Part shown: piece after piece, positions 20,378-31,480 of the stretch | Numbering within the stretch: position 1 is the first letter of the stretch | How the letters are laid out: every line of letters starts with the position of its first letter | Origin: Clostridiales bacterium | GTDB lineage: Bacteria; Bacillota; Clostridia; Lachnospirales; Lachnospiraceae | Direction of reading: 5' to 3' | DNA length: 37,783 bases | Assembly: GCA_021203005.1 (NCBI GenBank) | Contig: JAJQCB010000005.1 | Coordinates: 1 to 37,783, forward strand | The notes under the pieces: model-generated | What the model was told of the DNA's origin: nothing | Databases searched by the model: none | The model's input: only the letters and a program-made list of their open reading frames with translations | Position numbers and translations under genes: made by a program

Positions 20378-21376
20378 TTATCTGACAGGGAACCCGACTT
20401 TTTTCTGCACTTTACGCAGCGTTTTGGTCGCGTAATAGTTTGCCTTCTCCGCATTTTCCTTAATGATAGTGTCAATGTATGCCTTGTCCTTCGACAGCCT
20501 TGCCACCTCATCCTGGAGCGGTTTTAACACTGCGACAACCGCTTCCCCAACGCCGGTCTTTAACTCGCCGTAACCCTTTCCGGAAAATTCAGCCACCGCC
20601 TCGTCGGGCGTCTTTCCGGTGCAGGCACAGTAGATATTCAGCAGGTTTTTGATGCCCGGCTGCTCATCCCTGTAGCAGATGCAGGCCTCGGAATCCGTCA
20701 CTGCGCGCTTAAATTTGCGCATAATCGTATCCGGGTCATCCATAAGATAAATGCTTGCATTGACATTTTCATCGGACTTTGACATCTTCTTCTCCGGATT
20801 CTGCAGGCTGTTGATCTTCGCGCCAACCTTGCCGACATAAGCCTCGGGAACCACAAAGACATCTCCGTAAATCGCGTTGAAACGCTGCGCGATATCGCGG
20901 GTCAGTTCCAGATGCTGCATCTGGTCGATGCCGACCGGAACCAGGTCTGTCTGGTACAGAAGAATATCTGCTGCCATCAGGACAGGATAGGTAAACAGGC
21001 CCGCGTTGATATTATCCGCGTGCTTTGCCGCCTTGTCCTTAAACTGAGTCATCCGGTTCAATTCTCCCATATAGGTAAAGCAGTTTAAAATCCAGGCCAG
21101 TTCCGCATGACCGGAAACATGGGACTGATAATAAATGCAGTTCTTCTTCGGATCAAGTCCGGCCGCGATATATAAAGTTAAAAGTGCCCGTGCGCGCCTG
21201 CGAAGCTCCGCAGGATCCTGCCGGATTGTGATAGAATGCATATCCACCACACTGTAAAAGCACTCATATTCATCACTCAGCGTCAGCCAGTTTTTCAAGG
21301 CCCCCAGGTAATTCCCGAGTGTCAGGTTGCCGGTGGCCTGCATTCCGCTGAATAAAACTTTTTTCCCGTCGATCAT
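20378..21376 (-). CDS. trpS: Tryptophanyl-tRNA synthetase
   Basis: LFSGMQATGNLTLGNYLGALKNW (HIGH-like), VPVGIDQMQHLELTRDIAQRFN, KKMSKSDEN (KMSKS). Confidence 0.96.
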   Translation of the reverse strand: MIDGKKVLFSGMQATGNLTLGNYLGALKNWLTLSDEYECFYSVVDMHSITIRQDPAELRRRARALLTLYIAAGLDPKKNCIYYQSHVSGHAELAWILNCFTYMGELNRMTQFKDKAAKHADNINAGLFTYPVLMAADILLYQTDLVPVGIDQMQHLELTRDIAQRFNAIYGDVFVVPEAYVGKVGAKINSLQNPEKKMSKSDENVNASIYLMDDPDTIMRKFKRAVTDSEACICYRDEQPGIKNLLNIYCACTGKTPDEAVAEFSGKGYGELKTGVGEAVVAVLKPLQDEVARLSKDKAYIDTIIKENAEKANYYATKTLRKVQKKVGFPVR

Positions 21377-21472
21377 AGTCTTACCCTCCATTTTATAGTT
21401 CCGCAATTTCAAAACAAACCCTGTTATTTAACGTAAAAATTCTACCATCTGCTGACCGATTCGTCAAACCTC

Positions 21473-22009
21473 TTATCGCTTTCCGAGCACTTCATGCCTG
21501 ATGTAATCCAGCGTGTAATCCTCTCCCTTTTCCGCCAGCATGCGGAGCAGGCGCTCCAGAAGTTCCCTCACCTCGGGGTGAAGCACATGGCGTGCTTTCC
21601 CTTTCTCATAATAATCCAGGGCACTCCGGTCCGTGTAGGCGTCTTTCTGGTAGTTTTTCGAAGCCGACATGCGGTCGATAAACATCTCAACGACATACTT
21701 ATCCGGCATCCGCATCCCCTCCAGAGGAAACTCGCTGTCTTTGGATCCGTAATCAATCCAGTATTCCAGATGGTGTTTGTTCCGGCCTTTGTGGTGCAGC
21801 CAGGCGGAAGTATACCCCTTTTCCTGGCGCTCCGCGTTGTTCGGGCTCATATTTCCCTTATAATACTTCACACCAACCAGAAACTCCGCCGGGGAATACT
21901 TGGACAGATCATGGAGAAGCCCCTGTTTGTAGAGACCCACACGAAAGCAGGCTTTCATGACAAGCCATTTATGATGATTGATTGTGTGAAGATGTCCCCA
22001 GAAGTTCAC
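21473..22009 (-). CDS. DUF5662-like protein
   Basis: 178 aa; HTINHHKWLVMKACFRVGLYKQGLLHDLSKYSPAEF and HHKGRNKHHLEYW recall the DUF5662 family. Confidence 0.65.
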   Translation of the reverse strand: MNFWGHLHTINHHKWLVMKACFRVGLYKQGLLHDLSKYSPAEFLVGVKYYKGNMSPNNAERQEKGYTSAWLHHKGRNKHHLEYWIDYGSKDSEFPLEGMRMPDKYVVEMFIDRMSASKNYQKDAYTDRSALDYYEKGKARHVLHPEVRELLERLLRMLAEKGEDYTLDYIRHEVLGKR

Positions 22010-22031
22010 TGAATTTCCTCCCTGCCAATGA

Positions 22032-22748
22032 TTATATTAAAAAATGCAGAATCAACAGATGCACAGGATAAAATATGTAAAATAAATATTTCAGCAAGGC
22101 TGCTCCCGCACCGTTTGCCGCTCCGCTGTACAATCCGTTTTCCCTGCGAAATCCTCTCTCGCCGTTGTAAAGGAGGAGCGGCACCGCCGCCAGCAGGCTC
22201 CAGCACTCGATCAGCCCAAAGAAAAACCAGGATATCGCTCCGAGCCCGATAAATTTAATCAGGGGCCGGTTGCGAAACTGATAAAACCACCAGATCAGGA
22301 AAACCCCGCCGCCGCTGTAATCCGTCTGCAGCAGCTCTGCAAACAGCACAAACGCCGCCAGAATCAGAATCTCCCAGTATATTTTGTTCTTCGCCCGCCT
22401 CATCAGGTCGAGCATCAGCAAACCCAGAAACAATGTAAAAAAGACATTCTGATAGGAAAACTCGAGAACCGCACCGTTAAAAGCCAGGTCAAACGGAATT
22501 TCCGAGACCAGAGCAAACAGCAGCAACCGCAGTTCATATTTCCGGATATTTCTCGTATGAAAAAATCCTTCCACAATCAGAAACACAAAAATCGGAAACG
22601 CGATACGTCCTATGTAGCGAAATACCATCTGATAGGGAAATAAAACCGCTCCGACATGGTCGATCAGCATGGTAATGATCGCGATCATTTTTAAGATGAA
22701 ACCGTTCACACACGCGATAGAAGGCACAGGTTTAAATTCTGTATTCAT
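22032..22748 (-). CDS. TraX family membrane protein
   Basis: 238 aa multi-TM; FILKMIAIITMLIDHVGAVLFPY ... RYIGRIAFPIFVFLIVEGFFHTRNIRKYELRLLLFALVSEIPFDLAF, typical of TraX-like proteins. Confidence 0.85.
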   Translation of the reverse strand: MNTEFKPVPSIACVNGFILKMIAIITMLIDHVGAVLFPYQMVFRYIGRIAFPIFVFLIVEGFFHTRNIRKYELRLLLFALVSEIPFDLAFNGAVLEFSYQNVFFTLFLGLLMLDLMRRAKNKIYWEILILAAFVLFAELLQTDYSGGGVFLIWWFYQFRNRPLIKFIGLGAISWFFFGLIECWSLLAAVPLLLYNGERGFRRENGLYSGAANGAGAALLKYLFYIFYPVHLLILHFLI

Positions 22749-22783
22749 GAAAAACTCCTTTGCGCATAATAGAAGATTCCGGT

Positions 22784-24469
22784 TTAAAACTCCCGGAATC
22801 TCTCGTAACGCTCCTGCGCCAGCGTCTCCGGCGCTTTATCCAGATTTTCATAGAGGAATTTCCGTATCATTTTCCTCATGATGCGGCAAAGCTCCGCCCG
22901 GTTGTATTTACTGGCCGGCTCCGGCTCCGCAATGACCCAGTCGATAATCCCCAGCTCCTTTAATTCTGCCGCGGTCACCTTCATGATTTCCGCCGCCTCA
23001 CTGGCGCGCTTCCCGTCCTTCCAGAGAATGGAAGCAAATCCCTCCGGAGAAAGAATCGTGTAAGTGGCATTCTCCATCATCCACACTTCGTTTCCGACTG
23101 CAAGAGCGAGAGCTCCGCCGCTTCCGCCTTCGCCGATGACAATACTTAAGACCGGTACCTTTAAGGTGGACATCTCATAAAGATTGCGGGCAATCGCCTC
23201 TCCCTGCCCGTGCTCCTCTGCTTCCAGTCCCGGGTAAGCGCCCGGTGTATCGATAAAGTTGATAATCGGACGATGGAACTTCTCCGCCTGTTTCATCAGG
23301 CGCAGCGCTTTCCGGTATCCTTCCGGGGATGGCATGCCAAAGTTGCGGGTAATGTTTTCTTTCGTCGTCCGCCCTTTCTGCTGTCCGATGACAGTCACCG
23401 GAAAGCCATCCAGGTATGCGAGTCCGCCGACGATGGAACCGTCGTCCGCATCATGACGGTCGCCGTGCAACTCCTCAAAACAGGAAAAAATCTCCGTGAT
23501 ATAATCCAGGGAAGTCAGACGGTCCGCAGCGCGCGCAGTGAGCACGCGGTCCCATGCTGTCATCTCTTCCGAAGTATTCTGTTCTACCTCAGGAACCACC
23601 AGTTTATTGGTGAGCAGCGCCTCCTCCCTGGACGGCATCTGATGCATATGCAGGAGACGAGCCAGCTTTTCTTTCATCTCATCCCGCGTGATGATGCCGT
23701 CAATCAGGCCATGCTCCACCAGAAACTCTGCCCGCTGAAAACCTTCCGGCAGCTTCTGTCCGATGGTCTGTTCAATCACACGGGGACCGGCAAATCCCAC
23801 CAGCGCCCCCGGCTCCGCCAGTATGATGTCGCCCAGCATGGCAAAGCTGGCTGTGACGCCGCCCGTCGTCGGGTCTGTGAGAACCGTGATATATAAAAGT
23901 CCCTCATCTGAGTGTCTGCGGATCGCAGCAGAGGTCTTTGCCATCTGCATCAGAGAAACCATACCTTCCTGCATACGGGCCCCGCCGGAACAGGTAAAAA
24001 TAATAATCGGGAGCTTTAACTCAGTCGCTTTTTCCACCGCTCTCGTAATCTTCTCTCCAACCACATAGCCCATGCTTCCCATCAGGAAACGGGAGTCACA
24101 GACAGCAATCACCGTCTCCTCCCCGTGAATCGTGCAGCGCCCGGTGACAACCGCCTCATCGGTCTTTAGCTTGTCCCGCAGTGCTTCCACTTTTTCCGGG
24201 TAGCCCGGGTAAGCCAGCGGGTCTTTCCCCTCCAGGCCGGTATCCCACTCTTCAAAGCTATGCTTATCCGCGATCACATGAATGCGTCTTCGGGAAGCCA
24301 TACGGAAATATTTGCCGCATTTGTAGCAGGCAAGGTGATTTCTGACCACATCATCCCGATACAGCATCTCCCCGCAGGCATCACATTTGATCCAGACACC
24401 CTCCGGCATGTCATTCTCTTTCTTTTGTGCAGGTGTAAAACTCTGCTTTTTAAACTTCAGAACACTCAT
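22784..24469 (-). CDS. accDA: Acetyl-CoA carboxylase carboxyltransferase, fused beta-alpha (AccD-AccA)
   Basis: 561 aa; N-terminal zinc ribbon CDACGEML...CYKCGKYF and AccD core ([23 protein letters not shown]), then AccA core ([53 protein letters not shown]). Confidence 0.93.
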   Translation of the reverse strand: MSVLKFKKQSFTPAQKKENDMPEGVWIKCDACGEMLYRDDVVRNHLACYKCGKYFRMASRRRIHVIADKHSFEEWDTGLEGKDPLAYPGYPEKVEALRDKLKTDEAVVTGRCTIHGEETVIAVCDSRFLMGSMGYVVGEKITRAVEKATELKLPIIIFTCSGGARMQEGMVSLMQMAKTSAAIRRHSDEGLLYITVLTDPTTGGVTASFAMLGDIILAEPGALVGFAGPRVIEQTIGQKLPEGFQRAEFLVEHGLIDGIITRDEMKEKLARLLHMHQMPSREEALLTNKLVVPEVEQNTSEEMTAWDRVLTARAADRLTSLDYITEIFSCFEELHGDRHDADDGSIVGGLAYLDGFPVTVIGQQKGRTTKENITRNFGMPSPEGYRKALRLMKQAEKFHRPIINFIDTPGAYPGLEAEEHGQGEAIARNLYEMSTLKVPVLSIVIGEGGSGGALALAVGNEVWMMENATYTILSPEGFASILWKDGKRASEAAEIMKVTAAELKELGIIDWVIAEPEPASKYNRAELCRIMRKMIRKFLYENLDKAPETLAQERYERFREF

Positions 24470-25805
24470 TTAAAATACTCCTCGAGAAATCCCGTCGTCA
24501 CATCTCCCTCGCAGAAGACCGGATGGGTAATAATATCATACTGGTAATCCAGATTCGTGATAATTCCGTCCACATTGACTTCGCCGAGAGCGCTCCGCAT
24601 CTTATCAATCGCGTCCTTTCTATCCTTGCCAAAAGCAATAATCTTCGCGATCATGGAGTCATAGTTTGGCGGAATCTGATAACCCGCAAAAATGGCGGTA
24701 TCCACCCGGATTCCATTGCCGCCGGGCAGATAGAGGAATTCAATCTTTCCCGGACAGGGCATAAAATTTTTCTCCGGATTCTCAGCATTGATCCGGCACT
24801 CGATGGCATGTCCGGTGATATGGATATCTTTCTGCTTAAAGTGCAGCTTCTCACCGGCCGCGATGAAAATCTGCTCCTTGATCAGGTCTATCCCCGTCAC
24901 CATCTCTGTCACGCCGTGCTCCACCTGGATCCGCGTGTTCATCTCCATAAAGTAATAATTCTTATCCTTATCCAGGAGAAATTCTATGGTGCCGGCGCTT
25001 TCATAATGGGCAGCTTTCGCCGCGCGCACCGCCACCTCTCCCATCTCTCTGCGGAGCTTCTCATCCAGCGCGACGGACGGGGATTCCTCCACCATCTTCT
25101 GAGGCGCCTCTGGATAGAACAGTCACGCTCGCCCAGGGAAACCACATTGCCATACTTGTCTGCAAGAATCTGAAATTCAATATGGCGGGGGCGCTCGATA
25201 TACTTTTCAATATACATCGTATTGTCCGCAAACCCGTTTACCGACTCCGCCTGCGCCACCTCAAAGTTTTCCTTAAAGTCAGCGGCGGATCTGGAAATGC
25301 GCATTCCCTTTCCGCCACCGCCGCTGGCCGCTTTAATCATAACCGGAAAACCAATCTCTTTCGCCAGCTGCAGACCATACTCCGCCTGATATACCGGCTC
25401 TTTCGTCCCCGGAACGACCGGGACTTTTGCCGCCATCATGGTGTTGCGGGCCTCCTGCTTATTTCCCATTCTGGAAATAATATCAGCATCCGACCCGATA
25501 AAAACGATATTGCACTGGCGGCACATCTGCGCAAATTTCGCATTCTCTGAAAGAAAACCAAAGCCCGGATGGATCGCATCCGCTTTGGATGCGATCGCCG
25601 CGCTTAAGATACGTTCCATATTCAGATAACTGTCGGCGGGAGCCGCTTTGCCGATGCAGATGGCCTCGTCCGCCAGCATCGTGTGCAGAGCCTCCCGATC
25701 CGCCGTAGAATAAACAGCAACAGAGCGGATGCCGAGCTCCCGGCAGGCACGGATAATCCGCACCGCAATCTCCCCCCTGTTTGCAATCAATATTTTCTGA
25801 AACAT
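24466..25805 (-). CDS. accC: Acetyl-CoA carboxylase biotin carboxylase subunit, interrupted by a frameshift near 25102
   Basis: Two overlapping ORFs (24984-25805 and 24466-25095) together make one AccC; the frame changes in the SIQRR(H)QKMVEESPS motif. Confidence 0.92.
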
Positions 25806-25849
25806 AAATATCTCCTCAGGATCTGTGCATCGTATCCCGCAACATATCC

Positions 25850-26278
25850 TTAACCGATTGCAAAGGTAAGCTCCGCTACCACAGCAACCTTGCCATCCAC
25901 CGTTGCTTTCGCCCTGGCAATGCCGATCGGTCCTTTCTGCTTGATCATCTCTGTCTCAAGAATCAGAACGTCTCCGGGAACCACTTTTTTCTTGAACTTA
26001 GCGGAATTGATTGCGCCGAAGTATGCGGTTTTCCCCTTAAATTCTTCGCTTCCCAGAATCGCCACAGCGCCGACCTGCGCCAAAGCCTCCACGATCAGTG
26101 CGCCCGGCATCACCGGCTCCGCGGGAAAATGACCGGCAAAATACGGTTCATTGTAGGATACACATTTCTTTCCGACCGCACGCACGCCGGGCTCCCATTC
26201 CTCAATCGTATCGATGAGAAGCATGGGCTGACGATGGGGGATAATCTCCATAATTTCCTTTGTAGTTAAAACTGACAT
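25850..26278 (-). CDS. fabZ: 3-hydroxyacyl-ACP dehydratase FabZ
   Basis: IMEIIPHRQPMLLIDTIEEWEPG, GHFPAEPVMPGALIVEALAQVGAV. Confidence 0.97.
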   Translation of the reverse strand: MSVLTTKEIMEIIPHRQPMLLIDTIEEWEPGVRAVGKKCVSYNEPYFAGHFPAEPVMPGALIVEALAQVGAVAILGSEEFKGKTAYFGAINSAKFKKKVVPGDVLILETEMIKQKGPIGIARAKATVDGKVAVVAELTFAIG

Positions 26279-26345
26279 ATCAACTTCTCCTGTTAATTAG
26301 AATTAGATCATGAATTTTCGATTCACGATGTCGGAATCATAAACC

Positions 26346-26903
26346 TTAACCAATAACGAACAATGGCTGATCATACTCCACAAGATCGCCGTTTTTCACC
26401 AGAATCTGCTTTACAACTCCATCATAATCGGACTCAATTTCGTTCATCAGCTTCATGGCTTCCACGATACCGAGGACATCGCCCTTTTTCACCGTGTCGC
26501 CCACCCGGACAAAAGGCTCAGCGTCCGGGCTGCCCGCCGCGTAAAATGTGCCGACCAACGGACTGTTTACAATCTGACCATCTGTCTGATCATCCGATGT
26601 CTCCGCATCAGACGCCGCCTGTGCGCTGCCCTGCGGATTTTCCGCTGCCATCATGGCAGACGGGGAAAAGCTCCCCGGATTCATCTGCTGCGGCGGCATC
26701 GGCGGAGGATATGCTCCGAAAGCAGGCGGCATCGGCGCTCCGGGCGGAGGGCATTGCCCCTGTCCCGGATGCGGCGGAGTCAGAATCTTTTTTTCGGGGC
26801 GCTTCTGCATCCGGATCTTCAGTCCGCTCTCCTCATAAGTAAAGTCTGTCAGTCCCGCCTCGGAAACTGCTTTCATCAAATCAATAATCTGATTTACTTC
26901 CAT
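26346..26903 (-). CDS. accB: Acetyl-CoA carboxylase biotin carboxyl carrier protein
   Basis: Biotinylation motif [13 protein letters not shown]; Pro-rich linker; start set at [10 protein letters not shown]. Confidence 0.95.
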   Translation of the reverse strand: MEVNQIIDLMKAVSEAGLTDFTYEESGLKIRMQKRPEKKILTPPHPGQGQCPPPGAPMPPAFGAYPPPMPPQQMNPGSFSPSAMMAAENPQGSAQAASDAETSDDQTDGQIVNSPLVGTFYAAGSPDAEPFVRVGDTVKKGDVLGIVEAMKLMNEIESDYDGVVKQILVKNGDLVEYDQPLFVIG

Positions 26904-27010
26904 TCTCATCACTCCTGTTGAACAACTGCAGTCACAAAACCACACATTGACCAGCAAACTTCCTGTCATCTCCCGGCGGCATATTCTGACACAGATTGTA
27001 CAATCAAAAT

Positions 27011-28246
27011 CTATTCATGGTACTTCTTAATTAAAATGCTGGCGTTATGTCCGCCGAAAGCAAGGGAATTGGACATCGCATACTCAATCTCCGCTTCCAC
27101 ACCGTGTCCCTGCACGTAATCCAGATCAAGCTCCTCGCCAGGCTCCTCCAGACCTACCGTCTGGTGAATGTAGTTATGATTCATCTGCAGTACCATAGCG
27201 ACAAACTCCACCGCTCCTGCTCCGCCGAGCAGATGACCGATCATAGACTTTGTGGAATTAATCTTTAAATTATATGCGTGGTCGCCAAAAGCGGACTTAA
27301 TCGCACGGGTCTCAAAGAGATCATTGTGGTGCGTGCTGGTGCCATGCGCATTAATATAAGAAACCTGCTCCGGCTTCACACCGGCATCCTCCATCGCAAA
27401 AAGCATCGCATGCGTCGCACCCGCGCCGTCCTCCGCAGGAGATGTGATGTGATAAGCGTCGCTGGTCGCGCCGTAGCCGACCACTTCTGCAAGAATGTTT
27501 GCTCCGCGTGCCTTCGCGTGCTCCAGTTCTTCCAGAATGACAATACCGGCGCCTGCGCCGATGACAAAACCATCGCGATCTTTATCAAAAGGAATGGAGC
27601 ATCGCTCCGGGTTATTCGTCGTGGAGAGAGCCGTCAAGGATGTAAATCCCGCCACACTGATCGGGGTGATTGCATCCTCTGTGCCTCCGGCCACCATAAC
27701 ATCGCACTCACCGTGCTGAATCGTACGGAAAGCCTCGCCGATATTGTGCGTACCGGTAGCACAGGCCGTCGCGATATTGATGCTCTTGCCCTTAATTCCG
27801 AACTGAATTGTGATATTACCGGCTGCCATATTGGTGATCATCTGGGGAACCAGAAGAAGATGTACCCTGGACGGTCCCTTTTCCAGCAATTTTTTATACT
27901 CTCTCTCAATCGACTGAAGAGAGCCGACGCCGGAACCGACACAGCATCCCACACGGTAAGGATCTTCCTTTTCCATATCAATGCCCGACTGAGCGAATGC
28001 TTCCTGTGTCGCTGCCACCGCATACTGAGCGAATGCTTCCATCCGCTTTGCGTCTTTGCGATCCATATAATCGGCGGCTTTAAATCCTTTTACCTCCGCG
28101 GCCACTTTTACCTTGTAATCTGTGGTGTCAAATGCGGTAATCTCGCCGAAGCCGAGCTTGCCTTCTTTAATGCCGTTCCAGTATTCGTCTACGTTTAAAC
28201 CAATGGGAGTGATCGCCCCCATACCGGTTACAACAACACGTCTCAT
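27011..28246 (-). CDS. fabF: 3-oxoacyl-ACP synthase II
   Basis: [39 protein letters not shown] active-site Cys, [29 protein letters not shown]. Confidence 0.97.
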   Translation of the reverse strand: MRRVVVTGMGAITPIGLNVDEYWNGIKEGKLGFGEITAFDTTDYKVKVAAEVKGFKAADYMDRKDAKRMEAFAQYAVAATQEAFAQSGIDMEKEDPYRVGCCVGSGVGSLQSIEREYKKLLEKGPSRVHLLLVPQMITNMAAGNITIQFGIKGKSINIATACATGTHNIGEAFRTIQHGECDVMVAGGTEDAITPISVAGFTSLTALSTTNNPERCSIPFDKDRDGFVIGAGAGIVILEELEHAKARGANILAEVVGYGATSDAYHITSPAEDGAGATHAMLFAMEDAGVKPEQVSYINAHGTSTHHNDLFETRAIKSAFGDHAYNLKINSTKSMIGHLLGGAGAVEFVAMVLQMNHNYIHQTVGLEEPGEELDLDYVQGHGVEAEIEYAMSNSLAFGGHNASILIKKYHE

Positions 28247-28264
28247 ATAAATTTCTCCTTTTTT

Positions 28265-29017
28265 TTACATGGCCATTCCGCCGTCCACACAGAGCACATG
28301 TCCCGTGATATAGGAGGCTTTATCGGATGCAAGGAATGCCACCGCATTTGCAATATCCTGCGGCTGTCCCATTCTTCCGAGCGGAACCTGTGCAACCCCC
28401 GCCTCTTTTGCGGAATCTGTCATCGCCTTTGTCATATCGGTATCGATAAATCCGGGTGCCACAGCGTTGACACGGATATTTCTGCTGGCAAGCTCGCGCG
28501 CCATGGATTTCGTCATGCCAATGACACCGGCCTTGGATGCGCAGTAGTTCATCTGTCCCGGGTTTCCGATCATGCCGGACACGGATGAAATGTTGATGAT
28601 GGAACCGCCCTTCTGCTTCAGCATAGGACGCGCAATGTGGCGCATCGTGTTGAAACTGCCCTTTAAGTTGGTATCGATTACCGCGTCAAACGCCTGCTCG
28701 GACATCCGCATCAGAAGGTCGTCGCGGGTAATTCCCGCGTTATTCACGAGAATGTCAATACGACCCAGCTTTTTCACGAGGGTCTTGATCATCTCCTCCA
28801 CTGCGGCAAAATCATTCACCCAGCACGCATAAGCTTCCGCCTGACCGCCTGCGTCCTGAATCGTTTTTACAACTTCCTCCGCACTCTCTTTCACCGGTTC
28901 AATGTAATTGACTATCACATATGCACCCTCGCTCGCCAGTGTGATTGCAATCCTTCTTCCGATACCGGTACCTGCTCCGGTCACCAGTGCAATTTTGTTT
29001 TCCAATAAATTACCCAT
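28265..29017 (-). CDS. fabG: 3-oxoacyl-ACP reductase
   Basis: [67 protein letters not shown]; start at MGNLLENK behind GGAGG. Confidence 0.95.
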   Translation of the reverse strand: MGNLLENKIALVTGAGTGIGRRIAITLASEGAYVIVNYIEPVKESAEEVVKTIQDAGGQAEAYACWVNDFAAVEEMIKTLVKKLGRIDILVNNAGITRDDLLMRMSEQAFDAVIDTNLKGSFNTMRHIARPMLKQKGGSIINISSVSGMIGNPGQMNYCASKAGVIGMTKSMARELASRNIRVNAVAPGFIDTDMTKAMTDSAKEAGVAQVPLGRMGQPQDIANAVAFLASDKASYITGHVLCVDGGMAM

Positions 29018-29099
29018 AGTTCCTCCATTCTCTAAATGTTCCCGTTCTCTATTTCGTATAGTGAACTCCAATACTACATAAATACCGTTTTATCGGAAT

Positions 29100-30023
29100 C
29101 TACGCCTCCAGCGTTTCACACAGTGCATCCAGATCAGCCACCGTATCCACATGATAAACCGGAATCGTCTTATCTATCTTCTTTATAAATCCTGTCAGGG
29201 ATTTCTTTGGTCCTATCTCAATAAAAACTTCCACACCGTCTGCGATCATCCGCTCTACGCTCTGCTGCCAGCGCACGGAGGAAGAAATCTGCCGTTTCAG
29301 CAGATCCTTCACCTGATCTTTATCCGTCACATAATCTGCTGTGACATTGGTGATATAGGGTGTGGCGATATCGTGGATCTCCACGCTCTCCAGCTCTTTT
29401 GCGAGCTTCTCTCCCGCTCCTTCCAGCATAGCGGAATGGAACGGCCCGCTGACATTGAGCGGCATACAACGTCTGGCTCCTGCCTCTTTTAACGCCGCAG
29501 CTGCCCGTGCTACCGCATTCTCCTCGCCGGTGATGACAGTCTGCCCGGGGCAGTTATAATTGGCAACCGATACGATGCCTTCTGTCTTGGTGCATACTTT
29601 CTCGATTGTCTCATTGCCCAGCCCGATAATGGCCGTCATGGCTCCGCCGGTGGGAACAGCCTCCTGCATATAAGCTCCTCGCTTTACGACGACGCGGAGC
29701 GCATCCTCCTCCGTCATAACCCCGGACGCAACCAGCGCGGCATACTCACCCAGGCTCAGGCCGGCGTTGACTGCAGAGTGAAATCCTTTTTCCTCCACAG
29801 CACGCAAAATTGCAAGCTCATCCGCGAGCATTGCAATCTGTGTGTACTTTGTGATATTAATCTGATCGTTCTCTTCAAAAAGAAGAGCATTCATATCCAT
29901 ACCGCTTACTTTCCCGGCAAGGTCGATCACTTCTTTTGCACAGGCAAAATTTTCATAAAAATCTTTTCCCATGCCAATGTACTGCGACCCCTGACCGGGA
30001 AAAATAAACGCTATTTTTTTCAT
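29100..30023 (-). CDS. fabD: ACP S-malonyltransferase
   Basis: IAFIFPGQGSQYIGMGKDFY, NAGLSLGEYAALVASG, GPFHSAMLEGA. Confidence 0.96.
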   Translation of the reverse strand: MKKIAFIFPGQGSQYIGMGKDFYENFACAKEVIDLAGKVSGMDMNALLFEENDQINITKYTQIAMLADELAILRAVEEKGFHSAVNAGLSLGEYAALVASGVMTEEDALRVVVKRGAYMQEAVPTGGAMTAIIGLGNETIEKVCTKTEGIVSVANYNCPGQTVITGEENAVARAAAALKEAGARRCMPLNVSGPFHSAMLEGAGEKLAKELESVEIHDIATPYITNVTADYVTDKDQVKDLLKRQISSSVRWQQSVERMIADGVEVFIEIGPKKSLTGFIKKIDKTIPVYHVDTVADLDALCETLEA

Positions 30024-30062
30024 ATTCTGTTAAAATCTCCTCTTATTCCGATATACCGGTTC

Positions 30063-30296
30063 TTACTCTTCTACGCCGTGCGCCTTTAAGTAATCAATGA
30101 TAGAACCAACAGTTGTCAGAGTCTCAAGCTCCTCTGTGGGGATCTCAATGTCATACTCCTCCTCGAGAGCCATAACAAGATCAAACAGATCAAGGGAATC
30201 CGCATCCAGATCCTCATTGAAACGGGCTTCCAGAGTAATTTTGTCCTCGTCGATTGATAAACGGTCTGCAATCAGTTCTTTCATTTTCTCAAGCAT
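30063..30296 (-). CDS. acpP: Acyl carrier protein
   Basis: 77 aa acidic; DLDADSLDLFDLVMALEEEYDIEIPTEE with the DSL phosphopantetheine site. Confidence 0.96.
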   Translation of the reverse strand: MLEKMKELIADRLSIDEDKITLEARFNEDLDADSLDLFDLVMALEEEYDIEIPTEELETLTTVGSIIDYLKAHGVEE

Positions 30297-30338
30297 AATG
30301 TGTCTCCTTATCCTTCTATAAATTTTAATTTATGCCAA

Positions 30339-30359
30339 ATACTTTGACAGTCAAAGTAT
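30339..30359. promoter_or_regulatory. Perfect palindromic operator candidate, FabT-like
   Basis: ATACTTTGAC-A-GTCAAAGTAT, 10+1+10 perfect; overlaps the -10 of the acpP promoter. Confidence 0.75.
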
Positions 30360-30383
30360 AATGGATTTGAAATACCTCGTCAA
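30355..30383 (-). promoter_or_regulatory. Putative sigma-A promoter for the acpP-fab operon
   Basis: Minus strand TTGACG-N17-TATACT upstream of acpP. Confidence 0.75.
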
Positions 30384-30439
30384 TAGTCTCTTGCAAAAAT
30401 TACGGAAAAGGCTATTGTGACGGATCTGTCAGTTCGAAT

Positions 30440-30464
30440 GAAACAGTCTGCTAAACACTGTTTC
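30440..30464. repeat. Hairpin downstream of etfA
   Basis: GAAACAGT (30440-30447) and ACTGTTTC (30457-30464), 9-nt loop; no clear U tract. Confidence 0.5.
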
Positions 30465-30469
30465 TGTGG

Positions 30470-31462
30470 TTACGCTTTCTTTGCTCTTATCGCCTCTGTA
30501 AGCGCCGGTACTACCTCAAAGAGATTCCCCACAATTCCGTAATCCGCCACGGAAAAGATGGGTGCATCCGGATCTTTATTGATCGCGATAATCGTATCGG
30601 ACCCGCTCATACCGGCCAGGTGCTGAATCGCGCCGGAAATACCGACAGCCACATAAATCTTCGGCGCCACAGTCTTGCCGGTCTGGCCGACCTGATGCGC
30701 ATGCGGAATCCAGCCGGCGTCCACTGCTGCACGGGAAGCACCGACAACGCCGCCCATAGCATCAGCCAGGTCGCGAATCAGGGAGAAATTTTCGGGATTT
30801 CCAAGGCCGCGTCCGCCGGAAACGATGATCTCCGCCTCTTCCAGGTGGACAGCCTCCGCCACTTCTTTTACTCTCTCCAGCAGATGCACGCGGACATTCG
30901 CGGAATCCATATGGATATCCTCGCGGATGATCCCGCCGGTTCTGCTCTCATCCGCAGCCGGTTTTTTGAATACGCCGGGGCGTACCGTAGACATCTGCGG
31001 CCGGTGATCCGGACAGGAAATCGTTGCCATCAGGTTGCCTCCAAACGCCGGACGCGTGGAAGCCAGAAGGCCGTTCTCATCAATGTCCAGTCCGGTGCAG
31101 TCCGCGGTCAGACCTGTGTGCAGTGCGCAGGCCACACGGGGCGCCACGTCACGTCCGTTGTTGGTCGCGCCAAAGAGGACGATAAACGGCGTGTATTTTC
31201 TCACCAGCGCCTCCATGGCGTAGGACTGGATATCCGTATTGTAAGTATCGTACTCGTCGCCCTCGACCAGAATCGCCTGATCCGCGCCGTAGGCGATCGC
31301 CTGCGCGGCGACATCCGCCGCATCTTTCCCGAGGATCACAGCGACCAGCTGCGCCTCAAGCTTATCCGCCATCGCGCGGCCGGGAGCCAGAAGCTCGTAA
31401 CCCACATTCTTCGCGATGCCGTTTTCTGTCTCTATATATACCCAGATATTTTTATTTTCCAT
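30470..31462 (-). CDS. etfA: Electron transfer flavoprotein alpha subunit
   Basis: 330 aa; IIVSGGRGLGNPENFSLIRDLADAMGGVVGASRAAVDAGWIPHAHQVGQTGKTVAPKIYVAVGISGAIQHLAGM. Confidence 0.95.
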   Translation of the reverse strand: MENKNIWVYIETENGIAKNVGYELLAPGRAMADKLEAQLVAVILGKDAADVAAQAIAYGADQAILVEGDEYDTYNTDIQSYAMEALVRKYTPFIVLFGATNNGRDVAPRVACALHTGLTADCTGLDIDENGLLASTRPAFGGNLMATISCPDHRPQMSTVRPGVFKKPAADESRTGGIIREDIHMDSANVRVHLLERVKEVAEAVHLEEAEIIVSGGRGLGNPENFSLIRDLADAMGGVVGASRAAVDAGWIPHAHQVGQTGKTVAPKIYVAVGISGAIQHLAGMSGSDTIIAINKDPDAPIFSVADYGIVGNLFEVVPALTEAIRAKKA

Positions 31463-31480
31463 TGCGTCGCACCTCCTGTA

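Noticed and set aside
21377-21472. T-box leader upstream of trpS
   Set aside because: The intergenic gap is too short and no T-box sequence (TGGNACC-like) or terminator was seen.
27278-28198. 306-aa plus-strand ORF antisense to fabF
   Set aside because: Fully antisense to a clear fabF gene, with basic/cysteine-rich shadow-ORF composition; no support as a gene.
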